DNA of 64,000 nucleotides from an uncultured Lachnospiraceae bacterium (lineage in GTDB: Bacteria > Bacillota > Clostridia > Lachnospirales > Lachnospiraceae), in assembly GCA_902779355.1 (NCBI GenBank), contig CACZBF010000006.1, forward strand, positions 124,001 through 188,000. The letters are read 5' to 3'. The notes under the pieces were generated by a model. It saw only the letters and a program-made list of their open reading frames with translations. It ran no database searches and had not been told where the DNA came from. Position 1 is the stretch's first letter; every line of letters starts with the position of its first letter. Both the position numbers and the translations under genes were made by a program. Below are positions 7,586 to 16,423 of the stretch, one piece after another.

Positions 7586-9986
7586 AATTTTCCTCCCTCG
7601 TCGTCAGGTTGGGGTTGTAATAGGGATCGCCCTTTGCGAGGATCTCCGGCCACTCGGCTTTGAATCGCGTAATCTCGGATTCGAAACGCTCCGCTTTTTC
7701 CGGGGTGTCCTCGATACCGCGGCTCTTGCTTTCATCATGTCGCAGCAGCGCAAAGGGCGTAAACACGATAAGATACCCCTTCGCGCGGATCCGCATGCAG
7801 AAATCCGCGTCATTAAAGGCCACCTGATAGCCCGAATCCATGCCGCCGATCTCCTCATAAACACTTTTTCTCATCAAAAGACACGCCGCCGTCACAGCGG
7901 AAAGGTTCTGCGCCACCTTCAGCCGGTGCATATAGCCCTCCGCCTCCTTTGAAAACGAAAGGTGGGAATGGGCCGCCACGCCGCCGAGTCCGATGATAAC
8001 GCCTGCATGCTGGATCGTCTCATCCGGATACAAAAGTTTCGCGCCAACCGCGCCGATATCCTGCCGCTGCGCAAACATCAGCATCTCCTCGATCCAGTCC
8101 GGGGTGATGACCTCGATGTCATTGTTCAGAAGGAGCAGATACTCCCCCTTTGTCTTCGGGACGCCGAAATTATTGATCTCGGAGAAATTGAATGCGTCTT
8201 TCCACTGTTCCACGCGGATTTCAATTTCTTCGGTCTTTTCCGTACTCTCTTCCAGCGTCCGTCCGCCGTCTTCTGTCACGATCGCAGAAAACCGCGCCGC
8301 ATAGTGGTCTTTCAGCTCTTCGTAGAGATCGAACGTTTCTTTTTTTGCGCTGTTATTCTCCACCACAACGATCTCGATATTCCGATAGGTAGACAGCCGC
8401 AGAATCGAGTCGATGCAGCGCCGCAGATCCTCCGCGTGGTCCTTATTCGGGATCAGAATGGAAATAAAGGGTCGGTCCGTCAGCGTGTAACGGATATGGA
8501 AAAGGCCGTGTTTCTTATCAATAAGCTCCGGTTCGCCTTTCAACGCCTTGCGCGCCAGATGTCCGCGCAAAGCCGCAAGCGATGCCTCATTTTCCTGTGC
8601 CAGATAGACGCCCGGCAATTCTTTCTTTTGTTCCGTGAAAAGCTTCTCCGGGAGATGCACAATCCCGTTTCCTTCCTCCGCCAGCTCCGTCAACCGGAGC
8701 GTCAACCCGTAACGACAGGTACCGCCGAGGTCCTCTGCTGTGAAATCCACATTTGTAAACAGCTGTTTTTTCGCCAGCACAAACCCGCGGATATAGTTAC
8801 AGCTGCGCAGATAATCCGGGGAAAAATCGGGTTTGAAAAGCGGTTCCTCGCCATCCGGCGTGAGGAGTGCGCTGTCTGTATACAACAGGTCTTTGTTCTG
8901 ATCCGTCATCACGCTGACGCAGCGCGCGACCGCGTCCTGTGAAAGTGTGTCGCCAGGATTCAAGAAACCGATCAGCTCTCCCGTCGCGACAGTAATCATG
9001 CTCTGTAAATGCTGAGAGCCCTGTGCCTGCGCACCCTGTGTTGCCGACTCGCCTGCGCCACTGGAAGTCACCCGGATCTCAGGATCGTGCTTTGCGACCC
9101 AGCCAAGAATCGGGGCATCTCCGCTCAGCACAAGCTCCAGGTTTGGATAAGCCTGTTCCCAGATACCGTTTAAAAACGCGAAGATGTCAGCATCGGATAG
9201 ACCCTGTACTTCGGCCAGCAGTGAGACCTTCGGCATCTTTTCCCGCGTCGTATCGTTCTCCTGCGAGCCGTCCTGCGCCAAAGCACCCTCCTGCGGGCCT
9301 CCCTGTGCCGCGCTTCGCCGGCTTTTTCTCTCCAGATACTCCTTTTCCATCTCTGCCAGCGGACCGCGGTTTTTAAACCGTTTTGCCGCAGCGCTCATGG
9401 AACGGATGGGCTCCGTCACGCGCCAGGAAAGGGAGCTTTCCATCTGCCGGTAATGATCGCGCCAAAAATCAACCTCCTGTCGGAGTTCCTCGATCGTCTC
9501 GTTCAACGCAACCTTATCTTTTTCCAGCTGCACAACTTCCTGCACTTTGTCATCATACACCTGGATCTGATATTTCCATTTTTTCTCAAGCGTATCCCGG
9601 TCTTCCTTCAGGCGCTTGCAGTCATGCATAAGCGTTTCCGTCGCCTCTTCAGACAACGGCGTTGCTTCCAGCGTGATCCTAAGTTTCACAGTCCGGAACC
9701 GGAAATCTTCTCCAGTAACCGATGCCCCAGGCGTCTGCAGCAAAAAGAGGTTATGCCCCAGGCGAAAGGCGTCTGTCTGAAAACTGAGGTCATACCAGAA
9801 ATCGCAGAACCCCTCCACCTGCTTGAAATGCAGGATCTGACATCCCTCTTCAAATACAAGACGGACATTTTCGGTTCTCTCCGGAAGCTCCAGCTCAACC
9901 GCCCGGCATTCCGACAGAGACAGACTTTTGAGTTCCCGTTCCGTTGCCTCATTTCCACTGATGGCGTACAGCCTGATCTGATTCAT
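7569..9986 (-). CDS. Double-module GT2 glycosyltransferase with coiled coil
   Basis: 805 residues from the ATG of MNQIRLYAIS; this start overlaps the stop of the upstream gene as ATGA, and longer frames are not supported. A beta-rich N-domain is followed by a coiled coil (roughly residues 110-190). A degenerate GT2 module follows (NPGDTL instead of an acidic DxD), then a full GT2 domain beginning FISILIPNKDHAE with NNDIE as the metal site. The protein ends DPYYNPNL. The second catalytic domain carries a charged insertion (EESTEKTEEIEI). The two-module layout is typical of large polysaccharide polymerising transferases such as rhamnan synthases. It probably builds the polymer backbone or side chain on the cytoplasmic face. 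Confidence 0.85.
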   Translation of the reverse strand: MNQIRLYAISGNEATERELKSLSLSECRAVELELPERTENVRLVFEEGCQILHFKQVEGFCDFWYDLSFQTDAFRLGHNLFLLQTPGASVTGEDFRFRTVKLRITLEATPLSEEATETLMHDCKRLKEDRDTLEKKWKYQIQVYDDKVQEVVQLEKDKVALNETIEELRQEVDFWRDHYRQMESSLSWRVTEPIRSMSAAAKRFKNRGPLAEMEKEYLERKSRRSAAQGGPQEGALAQDGSQENDTTREKMPKVSLLAEVQGLSDADIFAFLNGIWEQAYPNLELVLSGDAPILGWVAKHDPEIRVTSSGAGESATQGAQAQGSQHLQSMITVATGELIGFLNPGDTLSQDAVARCVSVMTDQNKDLLYTDSALLTPDGEEPLFKPDFSPDYLRSCNYIRGFVLAKKQLFTNVDFTAEDLGGTCRYGLTLRLTELAEEGNGIVHLPEKLFTEQKKELPGVYLAQENEASLAALRGHLARKALKGEPELIDKKHGLFHIRYTLTDRPFISILIPNKDHAEDLRRCIDSILRLSTYRNIEIVVVENNSAKKETFDLYEELKDHYAARFSAIVTEDGGRTLEESTEKTEEIEIRVEQWKDAFNFSEINNFGVPKTKGEYLLLLNNDIEVITPDWIEEMLMFAQRQDIGAVGAKLLYPDETIQHAGVIIGLGGVAAHSHLSFSKEAEGYMHRLKVAQNLSAVTAACLLMRKSVYEEIGGMDSGYQVAFNDADFCMRIRAKGYLIVFTPFALLRHDESKSRGIEDTPEKAERFESEITRFKAEWPEILAKGDPYYNPNLTTREENFAVKD

Positions 9987-11521
9987 CTCACATAATCCCT
10001 TATCTGCCAATATACATCGCCGTTTGCTATCGGCGTAAAGCAAACCTCGCAAACGTTCGCCTCTTCCGACATGCTGTAAACAATGACATGAAGCCCCGTC
10101 GCCAGCGCCGTCGTGCATTCCTTTCCGTTGATCACCATGGCTTTGTCCCAGGCGTTCAGCGCAAAGTCATAATGCAGCGTCTCCTTCAGCCGTTTCCCGA
10201 AGGGCGCCGATCCTTTCTTCAGTTCCCCCGTCACATGCAGCATGTCCTGATCCGTGGCGTCGTTCAAAAGCTCTTCTCCATTATAAACGATTCGAACCTG
10301 CTTCGTCGAGCGGGTCAGAAGCGCTGCCTCGTCAAACCCGAAGGCACTGATCGCATGGGCATATTCCGGCGTAAATTCCGACGTCCCGTTGTCCTGATAT
10401 CCGTAAAACACGATGTAATCCGGATCTCCCGTAATTGCCTCCAGAAAGGCCGGGATCTCTTCCACCATCGGCAGCGCATACCCCTTATAAGAATGTTCAT
10501 ACGCCGGAATCTGACGATTCCAGGCATCATTTGCATGTGCAGTCTCTGCAAGTGTTTTCTCCGTCACATACCCGGCCTCCAGAAGATATTGCCCGAATGC
10601 ATCGGTCACTTTCTGCGCGCCCAGCATATTCAAGTGATCCTGGCCTTGATAATCATAAGTCGGATCCATGCCGAGTGTCTGATAGTATGGGTTGAGATTC
10701 ATATCAAAAAAAGGTATGCCCTCCGCTGCAAGCACTTGCTCCACAGCGTCATGCCGCGCCTGATCCCATGTCAGCAGAGGCACTTTGGTCAAGATCAGCG
10801 GGATCTGTTCTTTCGCACAATAATGAATGATGTTTTGGAGCCAGAGGATATTGTTTTCCTCCATCGGGATCGACGCCGTAAGTTCTGTGGGGAAGTTCGG
10901 ATCCAGATTCACCCCCTGATAGTCGGAATGCCCCCACCAGGCGATCGGATAATGCCCCTCCCACAGATTTTTCTTATCACGGAACAGATCCGTCACATCC
11001 TTTTTTTCTAATTCCATTATACGATCATGGTAATGAAACAGCGGAAAGAAAAAATCAAAGGAAGGCAAGTTGTAGCAGTCACAGACCGTCCGGATCGCCA
11101 TCGCCTTATTCGGAGAAAGCGGCATGTCGTCCAACGATTCCCGTATGACCTCCTCCGTCACCTGATCGGTAAACAAAAGACTCCAGATATCCAGAACTGC
11201 CACCATGTGCGGCTGGCGCTTATGCGCTTCTTTGATCCAATAGTAAGTTGACTGCATCGGCTGATCACCGGTCGCCAGCACGTAGCTTTTGATCCCATAA
11301 TCCTCGTACAGTTTCATTGGCGAGATCCCGCAGATCACATGGCTCGTACCGAAAAATACGACATCCAGGGAGTCCTTTTCTTCCGCGTAAAATCCCTCGA
11401 TATCCGTCGTCGCGGCGAGCCCCTCATCCCATTTTGGCTTCACGATCTGCTGGAGCAACAAAAACACCAGCGCAAAGAGCAAGATCCAGACTATGAGGGA
11501 AAGCACTTGTTTTTTCTTCAT
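9983..11521 (-). CDS. SGNH-hydrolase-like membrane-anchored protein, MBOAT partner
   Basis: 512 residues from MKKKQVLSLI. One N-terminal signal-anchor helix (about 5-24) precedes an extracytoplasmic domain with FFGTSHV (nucleophile serine) near residue 60 and DHLNMLGAQ as the distal Asp-His pair, so the catalytic SGNH residues appear to be present. The protein starts 13 bases after the MBOAT stop (11535). MBOAT plus SGNH pairs transfer acyl groups onto extracellular glycans, as in PatA/PatB and alginate AlgI/AlgJ/AlgX systems. The C-terminal region of about 150 residues is extra and unassigned. Confidence 0.8.
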   Translation of the reverse strand: MKKKQVLSLIVWILLFALVFLLLQQIVKPKWDEGLAATTDIEGFYAEEKDSLDVVFFGTSHVICGISPMKLYEDYGIKSYVLATGDQPMQSTYYWIKEAHKRQPHMVAVLDIWSLLFTDQVTEEVIRESLDDMPLSPNKAMAIRTVCDCYNLPSFDFFFPLFHYHDRIMELEKKDVTDLFRDKKNLWEGHYPIAWWGHSDYQGVNLDPNFPTELTASIPMEENNILWLQNIIHYCAKEQIPLILTKVPLLTWDQARHDAVEQVLAAEGIPFFDMNLNPYYQTLGMDPTYDYQGQDHLNMLGAQKVTDAFGQYLLEAGYVTEKTLAETAHANDAWNRQIPAYEHSYKGYALPMVEEIPAFLEAITGDPDYIVFYGYQDNGTSEFTPEYAHAISAFGFDEAALLTRSTKQVRIVYNGEELLNDATDQDMLHVTGELKKGSAPFGKRLKETLHYDFALNAWDKAMVINGKECTTALATGLHVIVYSMSEEANVCEVCFTPIANGDVYWQIRDYVR

Positions 11522-11534
11522 CTGCGCACCCCCA

Positions 11535-12998
11535 TCAGAATTCCTGATACAGGAACGCCGCCGCATCATACTGCGTTCCGTATACGCCGAACAGGATCAC
11601 AAAAAAGACGGCTGCAAGCCAGAAGACCCATCGCACCGGCAGCGCCCAGCTCCCGATCTTCTCCCGCACGGCGATCCCCTTTTCCTGCAGCAGGGACAGG
11701 ACAAAAAAAGCAGCCATCCCGACGCCAAGAAGCACCACATCTTTTTTCTGATACAGCATGGCCAGGGTCAGCTTCGTATCCGAAAACGCCTGCAGGAGAG
11801 GTACTGCTCTGATCCGTGAAAGCAACGTCACAACCGTCGTGAAATCTGCGCAGGAAAAGAAAAAGAAACCGATGGCAACGAGAATCCAGAGGCCGAGGGT
11901 TTTTAAAATGTGCGGCCTCCCTGGTGATGACTTCGCGGGAACAGCTGTTTCAGTCTCCATCGGATTAACAGTGTTTTCTGTATGTGCTGGATTTTTCCGA
12001 CTTTTTCTCAATAGAATCCCGATACAGCTGAACAGCCAGAAATACAGCGCCCATAAAAGATATCCGCCGGAGGCGCCATGCCAGAGGCCTGTCAGCAGCC
12101 ATACTGCCGCGACATTGAGGATCGTCCACAACGCCGTCACTCTGCTCCCACCCAGCGGGATGTACACGTAATCCCGAAACCAGGCGGTCAGTGTCATATG
12201 CCACCGTTTCCAGAACTCCGATAACGAACCTGCAAAAAACGGGCGTCTGAAATTCTCCTCCATCTTAATTCCGAACAGTTCGCTAACCCCCAGCACCAGA
12301 TCCATATATCCGGTCCAGTCCGTATACAGTTCCGCCAGAAAGAGGATGGTGCCAAGGAGAATGGAAGCCCCATTGGCTGTTTCCGGCGTTCCGAAGACCA
12401 GATCCGGCAGCAGCCGAAGCCGCGGCACAAGGATCAGTTTTTTCGCCAGACCGAGCAAGATCCGTTGACACCCTCGTGTCAAATTTGTGAGATCAAAACC
12501 GTGTTCAACAAACAGTTCCTTTGAAAACGTCCCGTAGCGATGGATCGGTCCTTGCAGCAAAGCAGGATAATAACAGAGAAACAGCAGCAGCTTCGCGAAG
12601 TTCTTTTCCGCCGCGACTGTTCCTCTCCAAACATCAACACAATATGCCGATGCAGTCATGGTATAAAAGGAGATCCCGAGCAGCGGCAGGATTACGTCAG
12701 CAATCCCGTTTTCTGCAGTCAGCAGCACGCCAAATACATGACGAAAGAAAATCAGAATCAGAAATTCCGCGGCCAGCACTGCTGCAAGTCCCGTCTTTCC
12801 GAGTCGCTTTGCATTGACGCCATATCCGTACGCCAGAAGCGCCATGAGAATCAGCAGCACGGGGAGGCCCTTCGCCAGAAGCCCGAAGAAAATCAGGCTC
12901 CCGATCAGAAGCACCACCCACTGCTGCTTTTTGATGAGATAATAGACAATAAGGAGAAGTCCGGTCAGGCCGGCAAACTGCGGAGAAATGAGATCCAT
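11535..12998 (-). CDS. MBOAT family O-acyltransferase
   Basis: 487 residues with about ten membrane helices. The MBOAT catalytic histidine lies in LTGLWHGASGG, preceded by FWKRWHMTLT and YVYIPLGGSR, the family's conserved cytoplasmic segments. It would move acetyl (or another acyl) groups across the membrane to the SGNH partner at 9983-11521. The start lies 4 bases after the stop of the methyltransferase-kinase gene, indicating one operon. It differs from the other two MBOATs here, which are close paralogues of each other, in its N-terminus and in a Pro/Thr/Glu-rich cytoplasmic loop of about 40 residues (roughly 335-375). Confidence 0.9.
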   Translation of the reverse strand: MDLISPQFAGLTGLLLIVYYLIKKQQWVVLLIGSLIFFGLLAKGLPVLLILMALLAYGYGVNAKRLGKTGLAAVLAAEFLILIFFRHVFGVLLTAENGIADVILPLLGISFYTMTASAYCVDVWRGTVAAEKNFAKLLLFLCYYPALLQGPIHRYGTFSKELFVEHGFDLTNLTRGCQRILLGLAKKLILVPRLRLLPDLVFGTPETANGASILLGTILFLAELYTDWTGYMDLVLGVSELFGIKMEENFRRPFFAGSLSEFWKRWHMTLTAWFRDYVYIPLGGSRVTALWTILNVAAVWLLTGLWHGASGGYLLWALYFWLFSCIGILLRKSRKNPAHTENTVNPMETETAVPAKSSPGRPHILKTLGLWILVAIGFFFFSCADFTTVVTLLSRIRAVPLLQAFSDTKLTLAMLYQKKDVVLLGVGMAAFFVLSLLQEKGIAVREKIGSWALPVRWVFWLAAVFFVILFGVYGTQYDAAAFLYQEF

Positions 12999-13002
12999 CG
13001 CA

Positions 13003-14694
13003 CTACCTCTGCCATGGGAAGCGGCGTTTCACTGTTTCCTTTTCGCGATAGGCCTTGTCCATATCCGTGATCGGGATGATCTTGTTGCCGATGGGGATCA
13101 AAAGGTCCCGTTCCATCTGCTTTCCACCGGTCACATATGTCTGAAAACGCTGCTCCATCACGCGGTATTGCGCTGCTTCTTTTTCCGTGATCCCGACACT
13201 TGCCAGAAGCTGATCGAGCGCGAGTTCCTCACAGGGCTGGATCTCATGAGACGCAAAAAAGAAAGCGCGGTATAAAAGGAAATGCAGCGGCACCGGAAAC
13301 GAAAACGTCCACTCATAATCGATGACCACCCACCGATCCTCTGATTCGCAGATCAGGTTGGAAAAAACCAGGTCAATATCGGAAACCTTCGCTGCAAGCA
13401 AGCCATCCGGAAGCCGTGTCTTGCCAAAAACCGTTTCAAACGCCGGTGTCACCTGAAACGGTTCCGTGCAGGGACGGCTGATCCGCTCACAGTACGTTTT
13501 CAGAAGCGCGGTGATCTCCTGTGTGCGATGTTCCATCACATAACGCTCAATGACCTGCTGCAGGGTATCCCCTTGAACATAAGAAAAGAGAAGCCGGCCG
13601 TCCTGCAGTCTGCAGTCGCAGGGGGCAATCCCACACTTTGCATAAGCCGTTTCTATCCTCTTTTTGTTTTCCGCCATCTCTTCGATATGCGCAGCAGCTT
13701 TCTCGTTCAACGCCTTTTTCTGCACGACCGGTGTCTCGTCTGCGGTATTTTTTAATATATCCGTCCGGATCGAAAACGCATCATCGCGTTCCGTGGAATA
13801 CCGGGTATAAACCATGTCCGAAACCGGCTTTTTCCCGGTGATCACGAGAAACGAATTGGCAAGTTCGGGAAACAGCCCTTCCTTCACCAATCCGTCAAAG
13901 ACCTTCATCTCGTCAAAGAGTACATAACGATCCTGGTCGAAATTGACAAGGTTCGTGTTCAACTCTCCGGCTTTCGGAAGGCGCGCATCAGAGTATAGAC
14001 TTTTCATGAAACGGTAGTCCGGATAGGGATAATAAAATTGCACTTCCGGAAAGCCGGACTCAAACAGCAGCTCTGTCAGTTCCTTTTTCCCGAAAGTCCG
14101 CATTCCTTTATGGTAGTAGTAATCCTCAAGCCCCGTAAACGGCGCGCCGAAGTAATCCTCGAGACATCCGGCAAAGTATTTCAGACCGAGACGGTTCGGA
14201 AGCGCAAGAATCAATCTGCCTTCCGGCTTCAGACACTCCTTTAGTGACGCGAGCAGCGTCTGATAGGGATTCCCTTGTGTCTCTGCAAGATACAGCTCCG
14301 CCAGGGGCAAAGCCCCAATGAGGTAAATCTTATCATAGGTCTTTTCCGGCTTTTCGTTCTGCAGCGCGGACAGTCCGCCCGATATCACGGTCAGGTTCTT
14401 TTTTTCCCGATTTCTGGTGCGGTTGATCTCACATTTCACGGCATCGATCTCTACAGCCGTCACCTGCGCTGCTCGTTCACAAAGAAGCCCGGTCAGCGCG
14501 CCGCATTCCGCGCCGAACTCCAGGATTTCCTCCTCCGGTGCGATCGGAATCCACTCGATCAAGTTTTTCCGCGCCCTCGAGAGATGATACAGAAAGCACC
14601 AGTCTTTTGCTTCCAGAATCACCCCGGGCAGCGCTTCCTCGCTATTTGATTGTACGGCGGCAAGCACCTTGTCCAAATGTTGATCTTGAATCAT
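13003..14694 (-). CDS. Fused class I SAM methyltransferase and kinase-like protein (WbdD-like architecture)
   Basis: 563 residues. Residues 35-250 form a Rossmann methyltransferase: ILEFGAECGALTG (motif I, E-F-G-x-x-x-G), VTAVEID ending in the ribose-binding acid, then KIYLIGALPLAEL. Residues about 290-530 look like a kinase/aminoglycoside-phosphotransferase fold: VVQKKALNEK with a candidate lysine, an alpha-C-like helix with glutamates, DIDLVFSNLI as the catalytic Asp...Asn, and VIDYEWTF as the metal-binding Asp. E. coli WbdD has the same order of domains and caps the O9a polymer with methyl phosphate, controlling chain length for a Wzt with a glycan-binding domain; that exporter type is present here at 22906-25184. 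The capping role is inference. A -10 box sits 6 bases before the start codon. Confidence 0.75.
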   Translation of the reverse strand: MIQDQHLDKVLAAVQSNSEEALPGVILEAKDWCFLYHLSRARKNLIEWIPIAPEEEILEFGAECGALTGLLCERAAQVTAVEIDAVKCEINRTRNREKKNLTVISGGLSALQNEKPEKTYDKIYLIGALPLAELYLAETQGNPYQTLLASLKECLKPEGRLILALPNRLGLKYFAGCLEDYFGAPFTGLEDYYYHKGMRTFGKKELTELLFESGFPEVQFYYPYPDYRFMKSLYSDARLPKAGELNTNLVNFDQDRYVLFDEMKVFDGLVKEGLFPELANSFLVITGKKPVSDMVYTRYSTERDDAFSIRTDILKNTADETPVVQKKALNEKAAAHIEEMAENKKRIETAYAKCGIAPCDCRLQDGRLLFSYVQGDTLQQVIERYVMEHRTQEITALLKTYCERISRPCTEPFQVTPAFETVFGKTRLPDGLLAAKVSDIDLVFSNLICESEDRWVVIDYEWTFSFPVPLHFLLYRAFFFASHEIQPCEELALDQLLASVGITEKEAAQYRVMEQRFQTYVTGGKQMERDLLIPIGNKIIPITDMDKAYREKETVKRRFPWQR

Positions 14695-14700
14695 AACACC

Positions 14701-14739
14701 ATTATATCATATCTTGCGGCTGGAACAGCAACATTGCTT
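14701..14739 (-). promoter_or_regulatory. Promoter of the methyltransferase-MBOAT-GT2-DUF2142 operon
   Basis: Minus strand -10 TATAAT (14706-14701) is separated by only GGTGTT from the ATG at 14694, so transcription should start at the start codon. A -35-like TTGCTG lies about 19 bases upstream. The divergent plus promoter lies within the same 60 bases. Confidence 0.6.
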
Positions 14740-14762
14740 TTCCCACGGGGATTTACTATAAT
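14734..14762 (+). promoter_or_regulatory. Promoter of the GtrII-like gene
   Basis: -35 TTGCTT (14734-14739), 17-base spacer, -10 TATAAT (14757-14762). The leader of about 32 bases includes the AAGGGA ribosome site before the ATG at 14801. Confidence 0.7.
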
Positions 14763-14800
14763 TGAGACGAATTTATTTCTGCGGAAGAAAGGGAAAAAGT

Positions 14801-16423
14801 ATGCAGCCTTATGAGAAACTGAAAGCATTTGAAACATGGTTCGCCGGACCGAAACGGACGGCTTTTCTTTCTTCCCTGATCATCGGAATCTTTACGCATG
14901 TGCTCTTGCTGGCCAACAGCCTCCTCAGCCCGGACGGACTTTTGAATTCCATCCTCTATTCCGCAGGCTCCTGGGAAGCCTCGCTCGGCAGATGGGGTAT
15001 CAATCTCGTGGACAGTCTGCGAATGGATCGTTCTCCGGCTGTATTTGTAGAGCTTGTCTGCATCCTGTTGGGTGCTATTGCAGCCGTGGAGATCGCGGCG
15101 ATCTTTGATTTCAAATATCATATCACGGCGATCCTGACCGCTGCGGTCATTCAGCTTTCGCCTACGCTCTCCATCACGATGCTTTACGCGTTCCTGGCGG
15201 ATGCATTTATTCTTTCCTTTGTACTGATTCTGTTGGCTGCTTTCGCCGTGTTAAAATGTCCGGCCGGCAAAAAGCTGCCGCTGATTTTCTGCAGTATCCT
15301 CGCAGCCTGTTGTATCTGCCTGTCTCTTGGCATCTATCAGAATTATTTCGGCATATACGTCGGGTTTTGCATCGCATTCACGCTGTATCAGCTGCTCCTG
15401 ACAGAAAATCCTTTGAAAAAAGTGCTGCTGAGGTTCTTTTACGGCATCGGCACCGCAGTCGGAGGGCTCATTCTTTATTACATCGTCACGAAAGCAGAGC
15501 AGGCACATTTCGGTGTCACAACGGCCGCCTACCAGGGCGCAGACCAAGTCGGGCTGCTCACATCCGTGAAAGCGCTTCCCTACTCGATCGCAAAATCCTA
15601 TACCTCCATGATCCGTTATTACCTCGGTGACAGCATTGTCTATAACCGTGCCTGGCACAGAGACATTCTGTTTATCATCCTGTTCCTCGCCGTCGTCGTC
15701 ACGGCAATCCTGGTTATCATCCGAAAAAAGGTATATCGTGAAAAGCTGCGCTTCATCCTTTCTTTGGTGCTTCTTTTCCTTCTGGTACCCGGACTGAACG
15801 TGATCGTGCTGATGGTGCCGGATTGCCATTTCTATTCGCTGAACTCCATGCAAATGGCGATGCTGCTCCCGTTGATGTTTGTTTTTCTGGAAAAATCGGC
15901 TGTGGAAAGTGAGACGAAAGCCGTCGCAATCGCGCGCACAGAAGGGGCTACAAGAACCGCAGCGCTGATCCTCTCCGGTGTGCTGTTATCAACCTGGTTT
16001 GCATCAGATGAGTTTTCCTATCAGTATATCAACCAAACCTTCAATCAAGTGGAAGCCGTATCCGAGCGCATCATTGACCGCGTAGAAACCACGGACGGCT
16101 ATTATAACGGGATTCCCGTGTTGATTGCCGGGATTGTCAGCGAAGATCTGTATTTCCGTGACAACGCCTATGCGGATTATACCTGGGGAGGCGTCGTGCT
16201 GGCGCCCTTTGCACACGGAGCGCTGGACTTCAGTCAGGAATGCTGGCGCAGATATCTGCTTGCCTATCTCGGGATGAGCCTTAATTTCTGTACGCCTCCC
16301 CAACGGGAAGCGCTGCTTGCCTCTGACCGTTTTCAGGAAATGGATGTATTCCCCGGAAAAGACTCTGTCTCTACGATCGACGGCCTGATGGTTGTAAAGC
16401 TCAGCGACAACCCCCCGCGATAA
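14801..16423 (+). CDS. GtrII-like glucosyltransferase membrane protein
   Basis: 540 residues from MQPYEKLKAF, preceded by AAGGGA; a longer frame from 14762 would start inside the promoter. There are about ten to twelve membrane helices, and the early DGLLN and SWEASLGRWG segments are characteristic of the GtrII family (serotype-converting glucosyltransferases of Shigella phages). Such enzymes take a sugar from undecaprenyl phosphate and add it to a surface glycan. It is the only plus-strand gene in the polysaccharide region and abuts the AlgX-like gene tail to tail with no spacer (TAA followed by TTA). Confidence 0.8.
   Translation: MQPYEKLKAFETWFAGPKRTAFLSSLIIGIFTHVLLLANSLLSPDGLLNSILYSAGSWEASLGRWGINLVDSLRMDRSPAVFVELVCILLGAIAAVEIAAIFDFKYHITAILTAAVIQLSPTLSITMLYAFLADAFILSFVLILLAAFAVLKCPAGKKLPLIFCSILAACCICLSLGIYQNYFGIYVGFCIAFTLYQLLLTENPLKKVLLRFFYGIGTAVGGLILYYIVTKAEQAHFGVTTAAYQGADQVGLLTSVKALPYSIAKSYTSMIRYYLGDSIVYNRAWHRDILFIILFLAVVVTAILVIIRKKVYREKLRFILSLVLLFLLVPGLNVIVLMVPDCHFYSLNSMQMAMLLPLMFVFLEKSAVESETKAVAIARTEGATRTAALILSGVLLSTWFASDEFSYQYINQTFNQVEAVSERIIDRVETTDGYYNGIPVLIAGIVSEDLYFRDNAYADYTWGGVVLAPFAHGALDFSQECWRRYLLAYLGMSLNFCTPPQREALLASDRFQEMDVFPGKDSVSTIDGLMVVKLSDNPPR

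Noticed and set aside
7962-8942. A 326-codon plus-strand frame
   Set aside because: Antisense to the catalytic part of the GT2 gene at 7569-9986; no ribosome site or recognisable motif.
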